A stretch of DNA of 64,000 nucleotides from assembly GCF_900996245.1 (NCBI RefSeq), contig NZ_CAAJGK010000047.1:1-64000 (forward strand), written 5' to 3'. Positions 41,028 to 49,159 of this stretch are shown in pieces (within the stretch, counting starts at the first letter, position 1; every line of letters begins with the position of its first letter). Source of the DNA: Paraburkholderia sp. BCC1886. GTDB taxonomy: Bacteria > Pseudomonadota > Gammaproteobacteria > Burkholderiales > Burkholderiaceae. Under the pieces are notes generated by a model. It was given only the letters and a program-made list of their open reading frames with translations. It was not told the DNA's origin and did no database searches. Position numbers and translations under genes: made by a program.

Positions 41028-42644
41028 ATGACATCCTTTGATTTTCGCTTTGAACGGATGAACGGCTGGGGCCGTGCGGCAGCGAGCGGTTTGCTGCTCG
41101 CGTTGCTCGCGGCGTGTTCAGTGGAGCCGACCTACAAGCGCCCGGACGTGGATACGCCGGTCGCGTTCAAGGAAGCGCCGGTGGGTGCGTCCGCAACGGG
41201 TTCGGCGGCAGCGGCGTCGGCGGCGTCGGCGGCGGGCCCAGCAGCACCGGCGCAGACAGTCGGCACCTGGAAGGCGGCCGAACCCGCCGACGACGCGCAT
41301 CGCGGCGACTGGTGGACAGTGTTCGGCGACCCGCAGCTCAACGCGCTGGAAGAACAGGCGAGCGCCGCGAATCAGGACCTGAAAGCCGCGGCGGCGCGCG
41401 TGCAACAGGCGCGCGCGGTGACCCAGGCGGCCAAGTCCGACTGGTTCCCGAAGCTCGACGCGGGCTTTGGCCCGACTCGCGAGCGTGCGTCGGCGGCATC
41501 GCAATTCCAGCCGGATAGCGCGGGCGGCACGAACGGCACGATCTGGCGCGCGCAGGTTGGCGCGTCTTACGAGACCGATCTGTTTGGCCGCGTGGGCTCG
41601 AACGTGAACGCATCGCGGGCGGACGAGCAGCAAAGCGAAGCGCTGTTCCGCTCGGTGCAACTGTCGTTGCAGGCCGATGTCGCGCAGAACTATTTCCAGT
41701 TGCGCGAGCTCGACACCGATCAGGATCTGTATCGCCGTACCGTCGCGCTGCGTGAGAACACGCTGAAACTGGTGGAACGGCGCTTCAAGGAAGGCGATAT
41801 CGGCGAACTCGACGTTTCGCGCTCACGCAACGAACTCGCGAGCGCGCGTGCCGATGCTGTCGGTGTCGCGCGGCAACGCGCGGCCTCCGAGCATAGCCTC
41901 GCGATTCTGCTCGGCAAGCCGCCGGCGGACTTCTCGTTCGCCGAGGCGCCTTTGACGCCGGTGGCGGTGCGCGTGCCGGCTGGTTTGCCGTCCGCGCTGC
42001 TGGAGCGCCGCCCGGATATTTCGGCGGCGGAGCGCGCGATGGTCGCAGCGAATGCGCGTGTGGGTCTGGCGAAGTCGGCGTTTTTTCCGAAGCTCGATAT
42101 AACCGGCGCACTCGGCTATGAGTCGGCCACGCTCGGCGATCTGTTCATGTGGTCGAGCCGGGCGTTCATTCTCGGCCCGTTCGCCGGCACGGCGTTGACC
42201 TTGCCGTTGTTCGACGGCGGCCGTCGCAAGGCCAATCTCGCGCAGGCCCGCTCGAAATACGACGAGGACGTCGCGCAGTATCGGCAGCAGGTGCTGGTGG
42301 CGTTCCGTGAAGTGGAAGACAACCTGGCCGATCTGCGTCTGCTCGACGATCAGATGCGCGAGCAGAACGAAGCGGTGCAGGACTCGCAGCGCGCGGCGCA
42401 TCTGTCGCGCACGCAATACACCGAGGGCGCGGTCAGTTATCTGGACGTGATCGACGGTGAGCGGCAGGTTCTTACTTCGCAGTTGCAGGCGAGCCATTTG
42501 CAGGGAACTCAGGCAGTGGCCACGGTCAATCTGATTCGCGCGTTGGGCGGCGGTTGGGGTGATGTGAACGGGGCGGATGCAACGGTGGGCTCGACGAGTC
42601 CCGCGTCGTCGCCGGCGCCGGTGCAGCAGATCGCCAGGCAGTAG
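41028..42644 (+). CDS. opcM: OpcM, outer-membrane efflux channel lipoprotein
   Basis: 538 residues of the TolC/NodT family. Lipoprotein signal with lipobox LLALLAAC (Cys30) and the NodT start SVEPTYKRPDVDTP. An Ala/Ser/Pro-rich insertion (~50-80) precedes the first repeat (WWTVFGDPQLNALEEQA). The second repeat contains LLERRPDISAAERAMVAANA. It forms the trimeric exit duct for CeoAB. AGGAG lies nine bases before the ATG, 14 bases after ceoB, and a strong terminator follows. Confidence 0.92.
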   Translation: MTSFDFRFERMNGWGRAAASGLLLALLAACSVEPTYKRPDVDTPVAFKEAPVGASATGSAAAASAASAAGPAAPAQTVGTWKAAEPADDAHRGDWWTVFGDPQLNALEEQASAANQDLKAAAARVQQARAVTQAAKSDWFPKLDAGFGPTRERASAASQFQPDSAGGTNGTIWRAQVGASYETDLFGRVGSNVNASRADEQQSEALFRSVQLSLQADVAQNYFQLRELDTDQDLYRRTVALRENTLKLVERRFKEGDIGELDVSRSRNELASARADAVGVARQRAASEHSLAILLGKPPADFSFAEAPLTPVAVRVPAGLPSALLERRPDISAAERAMVAANARVGLAKSAFFPKLDITGALGYESATLGDLFMWSSRAFILGPFAGTALTLPLFDGGRRKANLAQARSKYDEDVAQYRQQVLVAFREVEDNLADLRLLDDQMREQNEAVQDSQRAAHLSRTQYTEGAVSYLDVIDGERQVLTSQLQASHLQGTQAVATVNLIRALGGGWGDVNGADATVGSTSPASSPAPVQQIARQ

Positions 42645-42675
42645 TTTCTCTAAAGATCGCGTAGTGAGTAAGACG

Positions 42676-42709
42676 CCGGGCCGCACAGCAGTGCGGCCCG
42701 GTTTTTTTT
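42676..42709 (+). terminator. Terminator of the ceo operon
   Basis: A perfect 11-base stem CCGGGCCGCAC / GTGCGGCCCGG with a four-base loop is followed by eight T. Confidence 0.92.
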
Positions 42710-42745
42710 GCCCAAGTGTTTGCCCAAGCGTTTGCCTAATCGTTT
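42710..42745. repeat. Three 12-bp tandem repeats after the ceo terminator
   Basis: GCCCAAGTGTTT, GCCCAAGCGTTT and GCCTAATCGTTT are consecutive and imperfect. Non-coding; no function seen. Confidence 0.65.
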
Positions 42746-42807
42746 TTCCCGCTTTCCTTGCGAAAATCCCTTCGTAGACGCGGCGCGGTCCGCGTTCTAT
42801 GATCGCT

Positions 42808-42842
42808 CGCGCCTCATTGCGTCGATGAGGCGCGAATTTTTT
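42808..42842 (+). terminator. Hairpin plus T-run just upstream of the DszC-like gene
   Basis: CGCGCCTCA / TGAGGCGCG (42808-42834) is followed by AATTTTTT. It ends only ~14 bases before the ATG at 42857. It is either a second terminator for read-through from opcM or an attenuator in the leader of the downstream gene. Confidence 0.7.
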
Positions 42843-42856
42843 CACGTGGATATGGC

Positions 42857-44059
42857 ATGAACGAACCTCGTTATCCCGCGCCGTCGCAGTCGCTCGGGAA
42901 CAACACGCCGCCGGCGGTGCGCGACCTGAACGGTCTGCTCGACGCACTGCGGGCGAGCGCCGCCCAGCGCGACCGCGACGGCGGGCACGCCGCGCAGGAG
43001 AAACAATGGATCGCCGACGCGGGCCTTCTGACGCTCGCAGTACCGCGCGAATACGGCGGCCTCGGCGCGCGCTGGCCCGAGATATACGACACGATCCGCA
43101 AGATCGCGCAGGTGGACAGCGCGCTCGCGCATCTGCTCGGCTTCACTTCGTTGCAGGTAGTCAGCGTGAACGTGTGGGGCAATCCGGAGCAACGCGCCCG
43201 TTATCTCGGCGGCACGGTAGAAGGGCGCTGGTGGTGGGGCAATGCGGTCAACCCGCTCGACACGCGACTGGTTGCCAGCGCAACCGTCGACGGCGGCTAT
43301 CTTCTGAATGGTGAGAAAGGTTTTTGCTCGGGCACCCGCGGCTCGACGATGATGACGGTTTCCGCGCTCGACCCGCTCACCGGCAAATCGGTCTTCGCGG
43401 CCGTGCCGACGACCCGCGAGGGCATCACCGTGCGCGAGGACTGGAATCCGATCGGTCAACGGCAAACCGATAGCGGCAGCGTTGCGTTCGCGCAGGTTCG
43501 CGTCGAGGCGGAGGAAGTGCTGCAGAAGACCGATACGCCTTTCGTCAGCCTGCGCACGCTGATCTCGCAGCAGATTCTGACCAACCTGTTCGTCGGGATC
43601 GCGCAGGGTGCGCTCGAAGAAGCGCGACACTACGTGACACGGCATGGCAAGGCCTGGATCAATTCCGGTCTGGAGAAAGCCACCGACGATCCCTATCTGA
43701 TCCAGCGTTTCGGCGAGATGCGCATCCAGGCGGTGAGCGCCGAAGCGCTCGCCACGCGAGCCGCGTACGCGCTCGAAGACGCGTGGCAGCAAGGTCCGTC
43801 GCTGTCCGCCGAGACGCGTGCGCACGTGGCGCTCGCGACGTCGGAGGCGAAGATCGTCGCGCATCGGGCCGCGCTCGATGTCAGCGAGAAACTGTTCGAC
43901 GCCTGCGGCGCCCGTGCCACGCACGCTCCGCTGGCGCTCGACCGCTTCTGGCGCAATGCGCGCGTGCATACACTGCACGATCCGCTCGACTATCGCTTGC
44001 GGGACGTCGGCCGCTACGCGCTAAACGGGACATTGCCCGAGGTTTCTTTGTACACTTGA
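42857..44059 (+). CDS. Acyl-CoA dehydrogenase-fold flavin monooxygenase (DszC/SfnB-like)
   Basis: 400 residues with the three-domain acyl-CoA dehydrogenase fold (LAVPREYGGLGARWPEIYDT, YLLNGEKGFCSGTRGSTMM, IAQGALEEARHYV). The C-terminus has FWRNARVHTLHDPLDYRLRD, the signature of the DszC/SfnC-type flavin-dependent monooxygenases rather than the catalytic-Glu region of true dehydrogenases. Such proteins use FMNH2 from a partner reductase, often for organosulfur use. No reductase or sulfur gene is adjacent, so the substrate is unknown. A terminator follows. Confidence 0.8.
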   Translation: MNEPRYPAPSQSLGNNTPPAVRDLNGLLDALRASAAQRDRDGGHAAQEKQWIADAGLLTLAVPREYGGLGARWPEIYDTIRKIAQVDSALAHLLGFTSLQVVSVNVWGNPEQRARYLGGTVEGRWWWGNAVNPLDTRLVASATVDGGYLLNGEKGFCSGTRGSTMMTVSALDPLTGKSVFAAVPTTREGITVREDWNPIGQRQTDSGSVAFAQVRVEAEEVLQKTDTPFVSLRTLISQQILTNLFVGIAQGALEEARHYVTRHGKAWINSGLEKATDDPYLIQRFGEMRIQAVSAEALATRAAYALEDAWQQGPSLSAETRAHVALATSEAKIVAHRAALDVSEKLFDACGARATHAPLALDRFWRNARVHTLHDPLDYRLRDVGRYALNGTLPEVSLYT

Positions 44060-44066
44060 GGCGGCT

Positions 44067-44099
44067 CGCGGCGCCCTCCTTGGGGCGCCGCGTTTTATT
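44067..44099 (+). terminator. Terminator after the DszC-like gene
   Basis: A perfect ten-base stem CGCGGCGCCC / GGGCGCCGCG with a six-base loop and TTTTATT following. Confidence 0.85.
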
Positions 44100-44119
44100 C
44101 CCCTCGAGAGACCTCCGGC

Positions 44120-45448
44120 TTGCAGTTCAAACTACCCACCACCGCTACGGCGCCGTTTTGCCCCTCCGAGGTTCAAGGCTCAGTCGCCGTCACACAAGGC
44201 GCGCCTTTCTGGAAAAAAATTCTGCAGTTCGCGGGGCCGGGTCTCCTGATCTCGATCGGCTACATGGACCCCGGCAACTGGGCCACCGACATCGAAGCCG
44301 GTTCGCGTTACGGCTACAGCCTGCTGTTCGTCGTGCTGCTGTCGAGCCTCGCGGCAATGGCGCTGCAATGTCTGAGCATGCGGCTCGGCATCGCGACCGG
44401 CCGGGATCTCGCGGAATTGTCGCGGGACCGTTATTCGCCGGCGGTCGCGCGTATTCAGTGGGTGCTCGCGGAAATCTCGATCGTCGCCTGCGATCTGGCG
44501 GAAGTGCTGGGCGGCGCGCTCGCGTTTCATCTGCTCTTCAAATGTTCGCTGACCACCGGCGTGTTGCTGACCGCGTTCGATACGCTGATCGTGCTCGGCC
44601 TGAAGGGCAAGAATTTTCGCGACCTCGAAGCCATCATGCTGGGGTTGATCGCCACCATCGGCGTGGGCTACATCATCGAACTGGCGCTGGTGCATCCGCA
44701 TTGGCCGTCGGTCGCGCAGGGGCTGATTCCGTCGTGGCAGGCACTCGACAGCCGCGAACCCATGTATCTCGCGATCGGAATTCTCGGCGCCACGGTGATG
44801 CCGCATAACCTCTACCTGCACTCGTCGATCGTGCAGACGCGCGCCGTCAAGCGCGACCCGGCGAGCATCCGCTCGGCTATCGGCCTGTCGCGTATCGACA
44901 CCATCGTTTCACTGATTCTCGCGCTGGCGATCAACATGGCCATCCTGATTCTGGCCGGCGCCGCGTTTCATGAGACCGGCCACAATCAGGTCACCGAAAT
45001 CGAAGACGCTTACAAGCTGCTCGCGCCGATCGTCGGGACGGGTTTCGCGGCGGTGCTGTTCGCGATCACGTTGCTGGCGTCCGGGCAAAGCTCGACGTTT
45101 ACCGGCACGGTGGCGGGGCAGGTCATCATGGAAGGCTTTCTGAAACTGAAGATTCCGTGCTGGCAGCGGCGCTTCATCACGCGCGCGCTAGCCTTGATCC
45201 CGGCGCTGATCGGCGTGCAGATGATGGGCAACGGAGCGGTCGGCAAGCTGCTGGTGGCGAGTCAGGTGGTGTTGAGCTTGCAGTTGCCGTTCGCGCTTTA
45301 TCCGCTGATCCGCATGACGAGCGACCGGTCGCTGATGGGCGAGTTCGCCAATACGCTGCTCACGCGTCTGGTCGTGTGGGGGCTGTTCGTGGTGATTACC
45401 GCGGCGAATCTTTGGCTGGTCGTGCAGACGGTGGGGTGGGTGGGGTGA
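44120..45448 (+). CDS. mntH: NRAMP-family Mn2+/H+ symporter MntH
   Basis: 442 residues with eleven to twelve membrane helices. The metal-site motifs are both present: GYMDPGNWATDIEAGSRYGY in TM1 and GATVMPHNLYLHSSIVQTR in TM6. It should import Mn2+ (and Fe2+) with protons. The start is a TTG at 44120; no in-frame ATG precedes TM1, and GAGAG lies about nine bases upstream, so the start is less certain than the rest. It stands alone between two terminators. I see no MntR site. Confidence 0.88.
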   Translation: MQFKLPTTATAPFCPSEVQGSVAVTQGAPFWKKILQFAGPGLLISIGYMDPGNWATDIEAGSRYGYSLLFVVLLSSLAAMALQCLSMRLGIATGRDLAELSRDRYSPAVARIQWVLAEISIVACDLAEVLGGALAFHLLFKCSLTTGVLLTAFDTLIVLGLKGKNFRDLEAIMLGLIATIGVGYIIELALVHPHWPSVAQGLIPSWQALDSREPMYLAIGILGATVMPHNLYLHSSIVQTRAVKRDPASIRSAIGLSRIDTIVSLILALAINMAILILAGAAFHETGHNQVTEIEDAYKLLAPIVGTGFAAVLFAITLLASGQSSTFTGTVAGQVIMEGFLKLKIPCWQRRFITRALALIPALIGVQMMGNGAVGKLLVASQVVLSLQLPFALYPLIRMTSDRSLMGEFANTLLTRLVVWGLFVVITAANLWLVVQTVGWVG

Positions 45449-45482
45449 CGCGCTGTTTTACGCGAGTTGCGCCGGCATGACG

Positions 45483-45514
45483 AAAAAAAGTCCGCTCGCA
45501 GGCGGACTTTTTTC
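45483..45514. terminator. Bidirectional terminator between mntH and flhC
   Basis: AAAAAAAGTCCGC and GCGGACTTTTTT pair around TCGCAG. The A-run and T-run make it functional in both directions, for mntH (+) and flhDC (-). Confidence 0.88.
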
Positions 45515-45566
45515 TTCAGGCTTCGGTACGAATCTGGCCGGACCAGGCCTCATCGTTTTGGATCGT

Positions 45567-46181
45567 TCAGGCGGCCTGGGCAACCGGTTCGAGCTGCTCC
45601 ATCCGCCCGGCTACCGCCACTTGCTCAAGTTGAGCGCTTTCGAGCGCTTCCTGGCGAGCGGCTGCGGCCTTCTTGGTTTTGCCGGCGCGCGACGGCGGCT
45701 GACAGGCGCCGCACACCACGTTGTGTTGCAGATCGTGCTTGTGCGCCACGAACTTGCCGGTGCAGCGGCAGCACTTGGTCTGCTGCAGGATGCCGGCGTC
45801 GAAGAAACGCACCAGCGTCCATGCGCGCGTCAAATCCAGAACCGGCTCGGTTTCGCTGTGCTGGCAATGCTCCAGATACAGCCGATAACCTTTGGTCAGC
45901 GCGTCCAGATGCGTGCAGCGCGCTTCGTTCTTCAGGAACAGGTACGTGTTGTAGAACAACGATGCGTGAATGTTCGCCATCCACGTCATATACCAGTCCG
46001 CCGAGAATGGCAGCATGCCCTTGGGCGGCGATACACCCTTGACTTCACGATACAGGCGGATCATGCGATCGCGCGACAGCGTCAGTTCGCTCTCGAGCAC
46101 TTGCATGCGTGCGCCGAGTTCGATCAGCGCAATGGCGCGGAATACTTCTTGTGCGTCTTCCGTCAGGCTACGCTTGAGCAT
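45567..46181 (-). CDS. flhC: Flagellar master regulator subunit FlhC
   Basis: 204 residues from the ATG at 46181, with AAGGTGA upstream; a GTG at 46190 is the alternative. It has the FlhC core (AIALIELGARMQVLESELTL, SPPKGMLPFSADWYMTW) and the zinc-binding four-Cys set in CCRCTGKFV and CGAC. With FlhD it forms the FlhD4C2 activator of class II flagellar promoters. The C-terminal ~25 residues (Glu/Ala/Gln rich) exceed the enterobacterial form. It starts 15 bases after the flhD stop. Confidence 0.95.
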   Translation of the reverse strand: MLKRSLTEDAQEVFRAIALIELGARMQVLESELTLSRDRMIRLYREVKGVSPPKGMLPFSADWYMTWMANIHASLFYNTYLFLKNEARCTHLDALTKGYRLYLEHCQHSETEPVLDLTRAWTLVRFFDAGILQQTKCCRCTGKFVAHKHDLQHNVVCGACQPPSRAGKTKKAAAARQEALESAQLEQVAVAGRMEQLEPVAQAA

Positions 46182-46196
46182 CGCAGTCACCTTGGG

Positions 46197-46517
46197 TTAA
46201 GCAAACTGCTCGGCGGGCTGACCTGCAAGCAGGATCGCCGCGTGAGTCGGTGCCACTGCTGCGTGCTTCGTCGTTTGCGTCAACGCCGACAGCATGGCGT
46301 GGTCGTTGAAACGGAAGAAGCACAAAAGCTGATCGGAAGCAGCCAGCTTGACGATTTGAGCCAGCGACAGCCCGGCCAGCAAATCGGCCAGTTCCGCCGA
46401 CAGTCCCAACCGGAACATGCCGATTGCTCTGTCCTCGCGCAACATACGCTGCGCAAGCATGATGTAAGACAAGTTGATTTCGCGGATTGAATCCAACGTC
46501 TCGCTGCTACGGTCCAT
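46197..46517 (-). CDS. flhD: Flagellar master regulator subunit FlhD
   Basis: 106 residues. The FlhD fold is clear from IREINLSYIMLAQRMLREDR and FRLGLSAELADLLAGLSLAQ. The region LLCFFRFNDHAMLSALTQ follows. It is the dimeric partner of FlhC, first gene in the operon. A well-spaced sigma-70 promoter lies ~150 bases upstream. Confidence 0.95.
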   Translation of the reverse strand: MDRSSETLDSIREINLSYIMLAQRMLREDRAIGMFRLGLSAELADLLAGLSLAQIVKLAASDQLLCFFRFNDHAMLSALTQTTKHAAVAPTHAAILLAGQPAEQFA

Positions 46518-46650
46518 TTTTGTGTTTCCGAAGCCCCGAATTGCTATGTCGGCATTTTGCCGTTATGTCTTTTTTTTGCCTCGCCGGAAACGCGGTCCTC
46601 CGGCTACATGTCGCGGCCCAACTTCAGACTGCGACTGTTTGATACATCGC

Positions 46651-46705
46651 GTTACATTTCGTAACAGCTGGGACGAATTGTATGAAGGGTAAAAGTAGAA
46701 ATCAA
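46651..46705 (-). promoter_or_regulatory. Probable flhDC promoter with downstream inverted repeat
   Basis: On the minus strand, TTGATT (-35, 46700-46705), exactly 17 bases, then TACAAT (-10, 46677-46682). Transcription would begin near 46670, leaving ~150 bases of leader. GTTAC-ATTTC-GTAAC (46651-46665) lies just after the start point, a good place for a repressor site. Confidence 0.6.
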
Positions 46706-47213
46706 TCCCTTCTCAAAAAAATATCCCAAAAAGATACATTTAATTTCGGTAAATATTTCGGGCTTTGGAAAAGGGTCATGCGAAGTGGATTTTTCACGGT
46801 TTTAGCGTGGTGGCGAATCCATGGAAACCCTTGTCGGACGGGCGTTTAATTAATCTGTATGAGAATACAGAAAGCGCTGTTGTAAAACTGCTGATTCGCA
46901 ACTTGCGTAAGAAAAAACGGTGAACACCATTTTAGGTTGCGGCAATAAGTACCGCTTCTTGTGAACGGTTTGGGGACGCATCATAGGTGTAACAGATTGG
47001 TGTGACACCAGTTACAAAGCGGCAAGGATTTGTAACTTCTTGCGAATTTCGTGTTTGAACAGGCTGTCCGCGCGCTAACGGACCTTTGGAAGAGGTCGGA
47101 AACGACATCGGTCCGGCGACTTGCGGCAACTGGCCGCCGCCTAAGGCAGGTCCGGGCGGCCTTGGCGCAGGCCCTCAGCCGGCATGCCCTGGAGGCCAGA
47201 AAGAGGCCGCGAA
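46706..47213. other. Long AT-rich regulatory region upstream of flhDC
   Basis: About 500 bases with no convincing gene and clearly lower GC than the surroundings. It contains CTGT-N8-ACAG at 46855-46870, a palindrome GGTGTGACACC (46999-47009) flanked by TGTAAC (46988-46993) and GTTACA (47011-47016), and several TGTAAC/GTTAC words that also occur near the flhD promoter. Such a large non-coding region fits a master operon with many inputs. H-NS-type silencing would suit its AT content. Confidence 0.5.
46855..46870. promoter_or_regulatory. LexA-box-like palindrome
   Basis: CTGTATGAGAATACAG fits CTGT-N8-ACAG, the LexA consensus of beta- and gammaproteobacteria. It lies ~340 bases upstream of flhD with no gene immediately beside it. 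About one such match is expected by chance in a sequence this long, fewer in GC-rich DNA. Confidence 0.3.
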
Positions 47214-47516
47214 TCAGGCGATTGCCGCGCCTGCCGGTACGGCACTCAGCTTCACGCCCAACGCGCGCAGTAGTTTGAACATCGTGTCCATGCGCGGTTT
47301 GGAGCCGGGCGCCAGCGTTTTATACAGACTTTCGCGCCCGAGTCCCGCGTCTGCGGCGACCTTGGCGATGCCGCGTGCCTTGGCGATGTCGGCGATGGCC
47401 GCGAGGAGAAGATCGGCGTCGCTTTCTTCAAGCGCCGCGTTGAGGTATTCGGCGATCATTTCTTCGCTGTCGAGATAGTGCGACGCGTCGAAGCGTGCGG
47501 CTTTGACCTTGCTCAT
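47214..47516 (-). CDS. HigA-like antitoxin
   Basis: 100 residues of the 'addiction module antidote' family with a Cro/XRE-type HTH (IAKVAADAGLGRESLYKTLA) and the family start FDASHYLDSEEMIAEYLNAA. Its ATG overlaps the toxin stop by four bases. Antitoxin second is the higBA order. It should bind the toxin and repress the operon. Confidence 0.88.
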   Translation of the reverse strand: MSKVKAARFDASHYLDSEEMIAEYLNAALEESDADLLLAAIADIAKARGIAKVAADAGLGRESLYKTLAPGSKPRMDTMFKLLRALGVKLSAVPAGAAIA

Positions 47517-47884
47517 GACAGTTCCTTTCTGATGTTTTCCCACATTGCTTTGGCATGCTTGATATCGGCGGCCTGAGTGGACTTGTCGCCACCGCAGAGC
47601 AGTAGACACACCACGCTCCCTTCGCGCGCGAAATAGACCCGGTAGCCCGGGCCGAAGTCGATACGCATTTCGGACCCACCGTCGTCCAGCCACTTGACGT
47701 CGCCGAAATGCCCGCGCTCGGCACGCCGTACCCGGACCAGAATCTTTGCCTTGGCTCGCAAGTCTTTGAGACCGGCAAGCCACGAGTCGAAGTTGTCTGT
47801 ACGGTTGACTGTGTAGACGGCAGTCGAGCCGATTTGCTGAGGAGTGTATCCTTGTGGATACGTATCCGCAAGTGCAATTTCCAT
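47513..47884 (-). CDS. HigB/RelE-superfamily toxin
   Basis: 123 residues. The core VYTVNRTDNFDSWLAGLKDL, GHFGDVKWLDDGGSEMRIDF, GPGYRVYFAREG and LLCGGDKSTQAADI is the phage Gp49-like/HigB family, ribosome-dependent mRNA nucleases. The only in-frame start is the ATG at 47884, giving ~22 residues more than the family core. A palindrome, GGATACGTATCC (47856-47867), sits inside those first codons. Toxin first, co-translated with the antitoxin. Confidence 0.85.
   Translation of the reverse strand: MEIALADTYPQGYTPQQIGSTAVYTVNRTDNFDSWLAGLKDLRAKAKILVRVRRAERGHFGDVKWLDDGGSEMRIDFGPGYRVYFAREGSVVCLLLCGGDKSTQAADIKHAKAMWENIRKELS
47846..47867. promoter_or_regulatory. Operator-like repeats at the 5' end of the HigB-like gene
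   Basis: GTATCC (47846-47851), then the perfect palindrome GGATACGTATCC (47856-47867): three half-sites in 22 bases. Toxin-antitoxin operators usually overlap the promoter; here the site falls within the first codons of the toxin ORF. Confidence 0.45.
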
Positions 47885-48100
47885 ATCAATAAAGCGGATG
47901 TTTTTCGCTTTCCCCTTTCGATTCGTCGACCCACGCGCGCAGGCTTTCTTGCCCTTCGCGCGCCCTTCATTGCGTGTGCAAGGTTAGCTTTGAGAGCGGC
48001 TGATGACGATTCGGCCAGATGGCTAATCCGTGCGCCCGGCCCGAAGGGTCGGCCGGGGTTGCTTGTTACAATCGACCGTCCATACCAACAAGGAGACACC

Positions 48101-48565
48101 GTGCTGAAGAATCTTGATCCGCTGCTCAATGCCGACGTGTTGCATGCGCTTCGTTCGATGGGGCATGGCGACGAAGTGGTGATCTGCGACGCGAACTTTC
48201 CCGCCGTCGCGGTGGCGAGCGGCACGGTGCTGGGCAAGCCGCTTCGTCTGGACGGCGGCAGCGCGCCGCGAGCGGTGCGCGCGGTGTTGTCGGTCATGCC
48301 GCTGGATACGTTCATCGCGCATCCGGCTTCACGCATGGAAGTCGTGGGCGAGCCGGGCACGATTCCCGCTGTACAACGCGAGGCGCAACGGGAGGTGGAT
48401 CGCGCCGAAGGGCGCGCCGTGCCGTTTGCGTCGATCGAACGCTTTGCGTTTTACGAACGGGCGCGGCGGGCGTTCTGCGTGATCACCACGGGCGAGGAGC
48501 GAGGCTATGGCTGCTTCGTCTTCACGAAGGGCGTGCTGCTGGCGCCCGACGCCCCACAGGGCTGA
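48101..48565 (+). CDS. RbsD/FucU-family sugar mutarotase
   Basis: 154 residues from a GTG at 48101 with AAGGAG six bases upstream. RbsD/FucU features are LKNLDPLLNADVLHALRSMG, HGDEVVICDANFP (His and Asp) and the C-terminal FAFYERARRAFCVITTGEER. The family interconverts anomers of fucose or ribose. No sugar transport or kinase gene is adjacent. A TACAAT at 48067-48072 may be the -10 element. Confidence 0.85.
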   Translation: MLKNLDPLLNADVLHALRSMGHGDEVVICDANFPAVAVASGTVLGKPLRLDGGSAPRAVRAVLSVMPLDTFIAHPASRMEVVGEPGTIPAVQREAQREVDRAEGRAVPFASIERFAFYERARRAFCVITTGEERGYGCFVFTKGVLLAPDAPQG

Positions 48566-48635
48566 CCGGGGCCGCCAGGCCGGTCCGTTCCATCCAGTTC
48601 ATGGCATCCCGCTACGAAGATCAGGAGAGGCCCTC

Positions 48636-49043
48636 ATGAGTTTTTCTGTCGACAGTCTCGATCATCTCGTCCTCAACGTCGCCGACGTCGAGTTGAGTGC
48701 GAACTGGTACACCCGCATGCTGGGCATGCAACGCAGCGAATTCGAGTCGCGCACCGGCAAACGCGTGGCCATGACCTACGGCAACCAGAAGATCAACCTG
48801 CGTCCCGCGGCGGCCGACACCGTCGCGTGGTTCACCGGCCGCGAGCCGGTGCCGGGCAGCGCCGATCTCTGCTTCATCACGACGGCCAGTCCGGCCGAGG
48901 TCAAGGCCTACTGGTTGTCCGAAGGTGTCGATATCGAGGCCGGCCCGGTTGAGCGCGACGGTGCGCGCGGCAAGATGACTTCGGTGTATTGCCGCGATCC
49001 CGACGGCAATCTGATCGAGGTCGCCAGCTATCCGTCTGTATAA
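48636..49043 (+). CDS. VOC-family (glyoxalase/bleomycin-resistance fold) protein
   Basis: 135 residues. The two half-repeats begin SLDHLVLNVADVELSANWYT and ADLCFITTASPAEVKAYWLS; the end YCRDPDGNLIEVASYP gives the metal-ligand Glu. First-site His is in LDHLVLNV. It is of the single-domain virulence-protein/dioxygenase-like type; the reaction is unknown. GGAGAGG precedes the ATG at 48636. Confidence 0.85.
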   Translation: MSFSVDSLDHLVLNVADVELSANWYTRMLGMQRSEFESRTGKRVAMTYGNQKINLRPAAADTVAWFTGREPVPGSADLCFITTASPAEVKAYWLSEGVDIEAGPVERDGARGKMTSVYCRDPDGNLIEVASYPSV

Positions 49044-49159
49044 ATCCGCGTGGCCGGCACGCTTGGAAAAGACAGCCAATGCACCTATCCTGACGTGCAA
49101 AGCGGGGAACTGCGGCTGCATTGCCGGGTCTGCTGCTTATTCATTTACAGGAGACCCTC

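Noticed and set aside
46932..47129. 65-codon frame upstream of flhDC as a small SOS-controlled gene
   Set aside because: No ribosome site, no domain, and it reads through palindromic regulatory DNA; I found no gene to pair with the LexA-like box.
48067..48072. Full sigma-70 promoter for the RbsD/FucU gene
   Set aside because: The TACAAT is a good -10, but no -35 lies 16-18 bases upstream.
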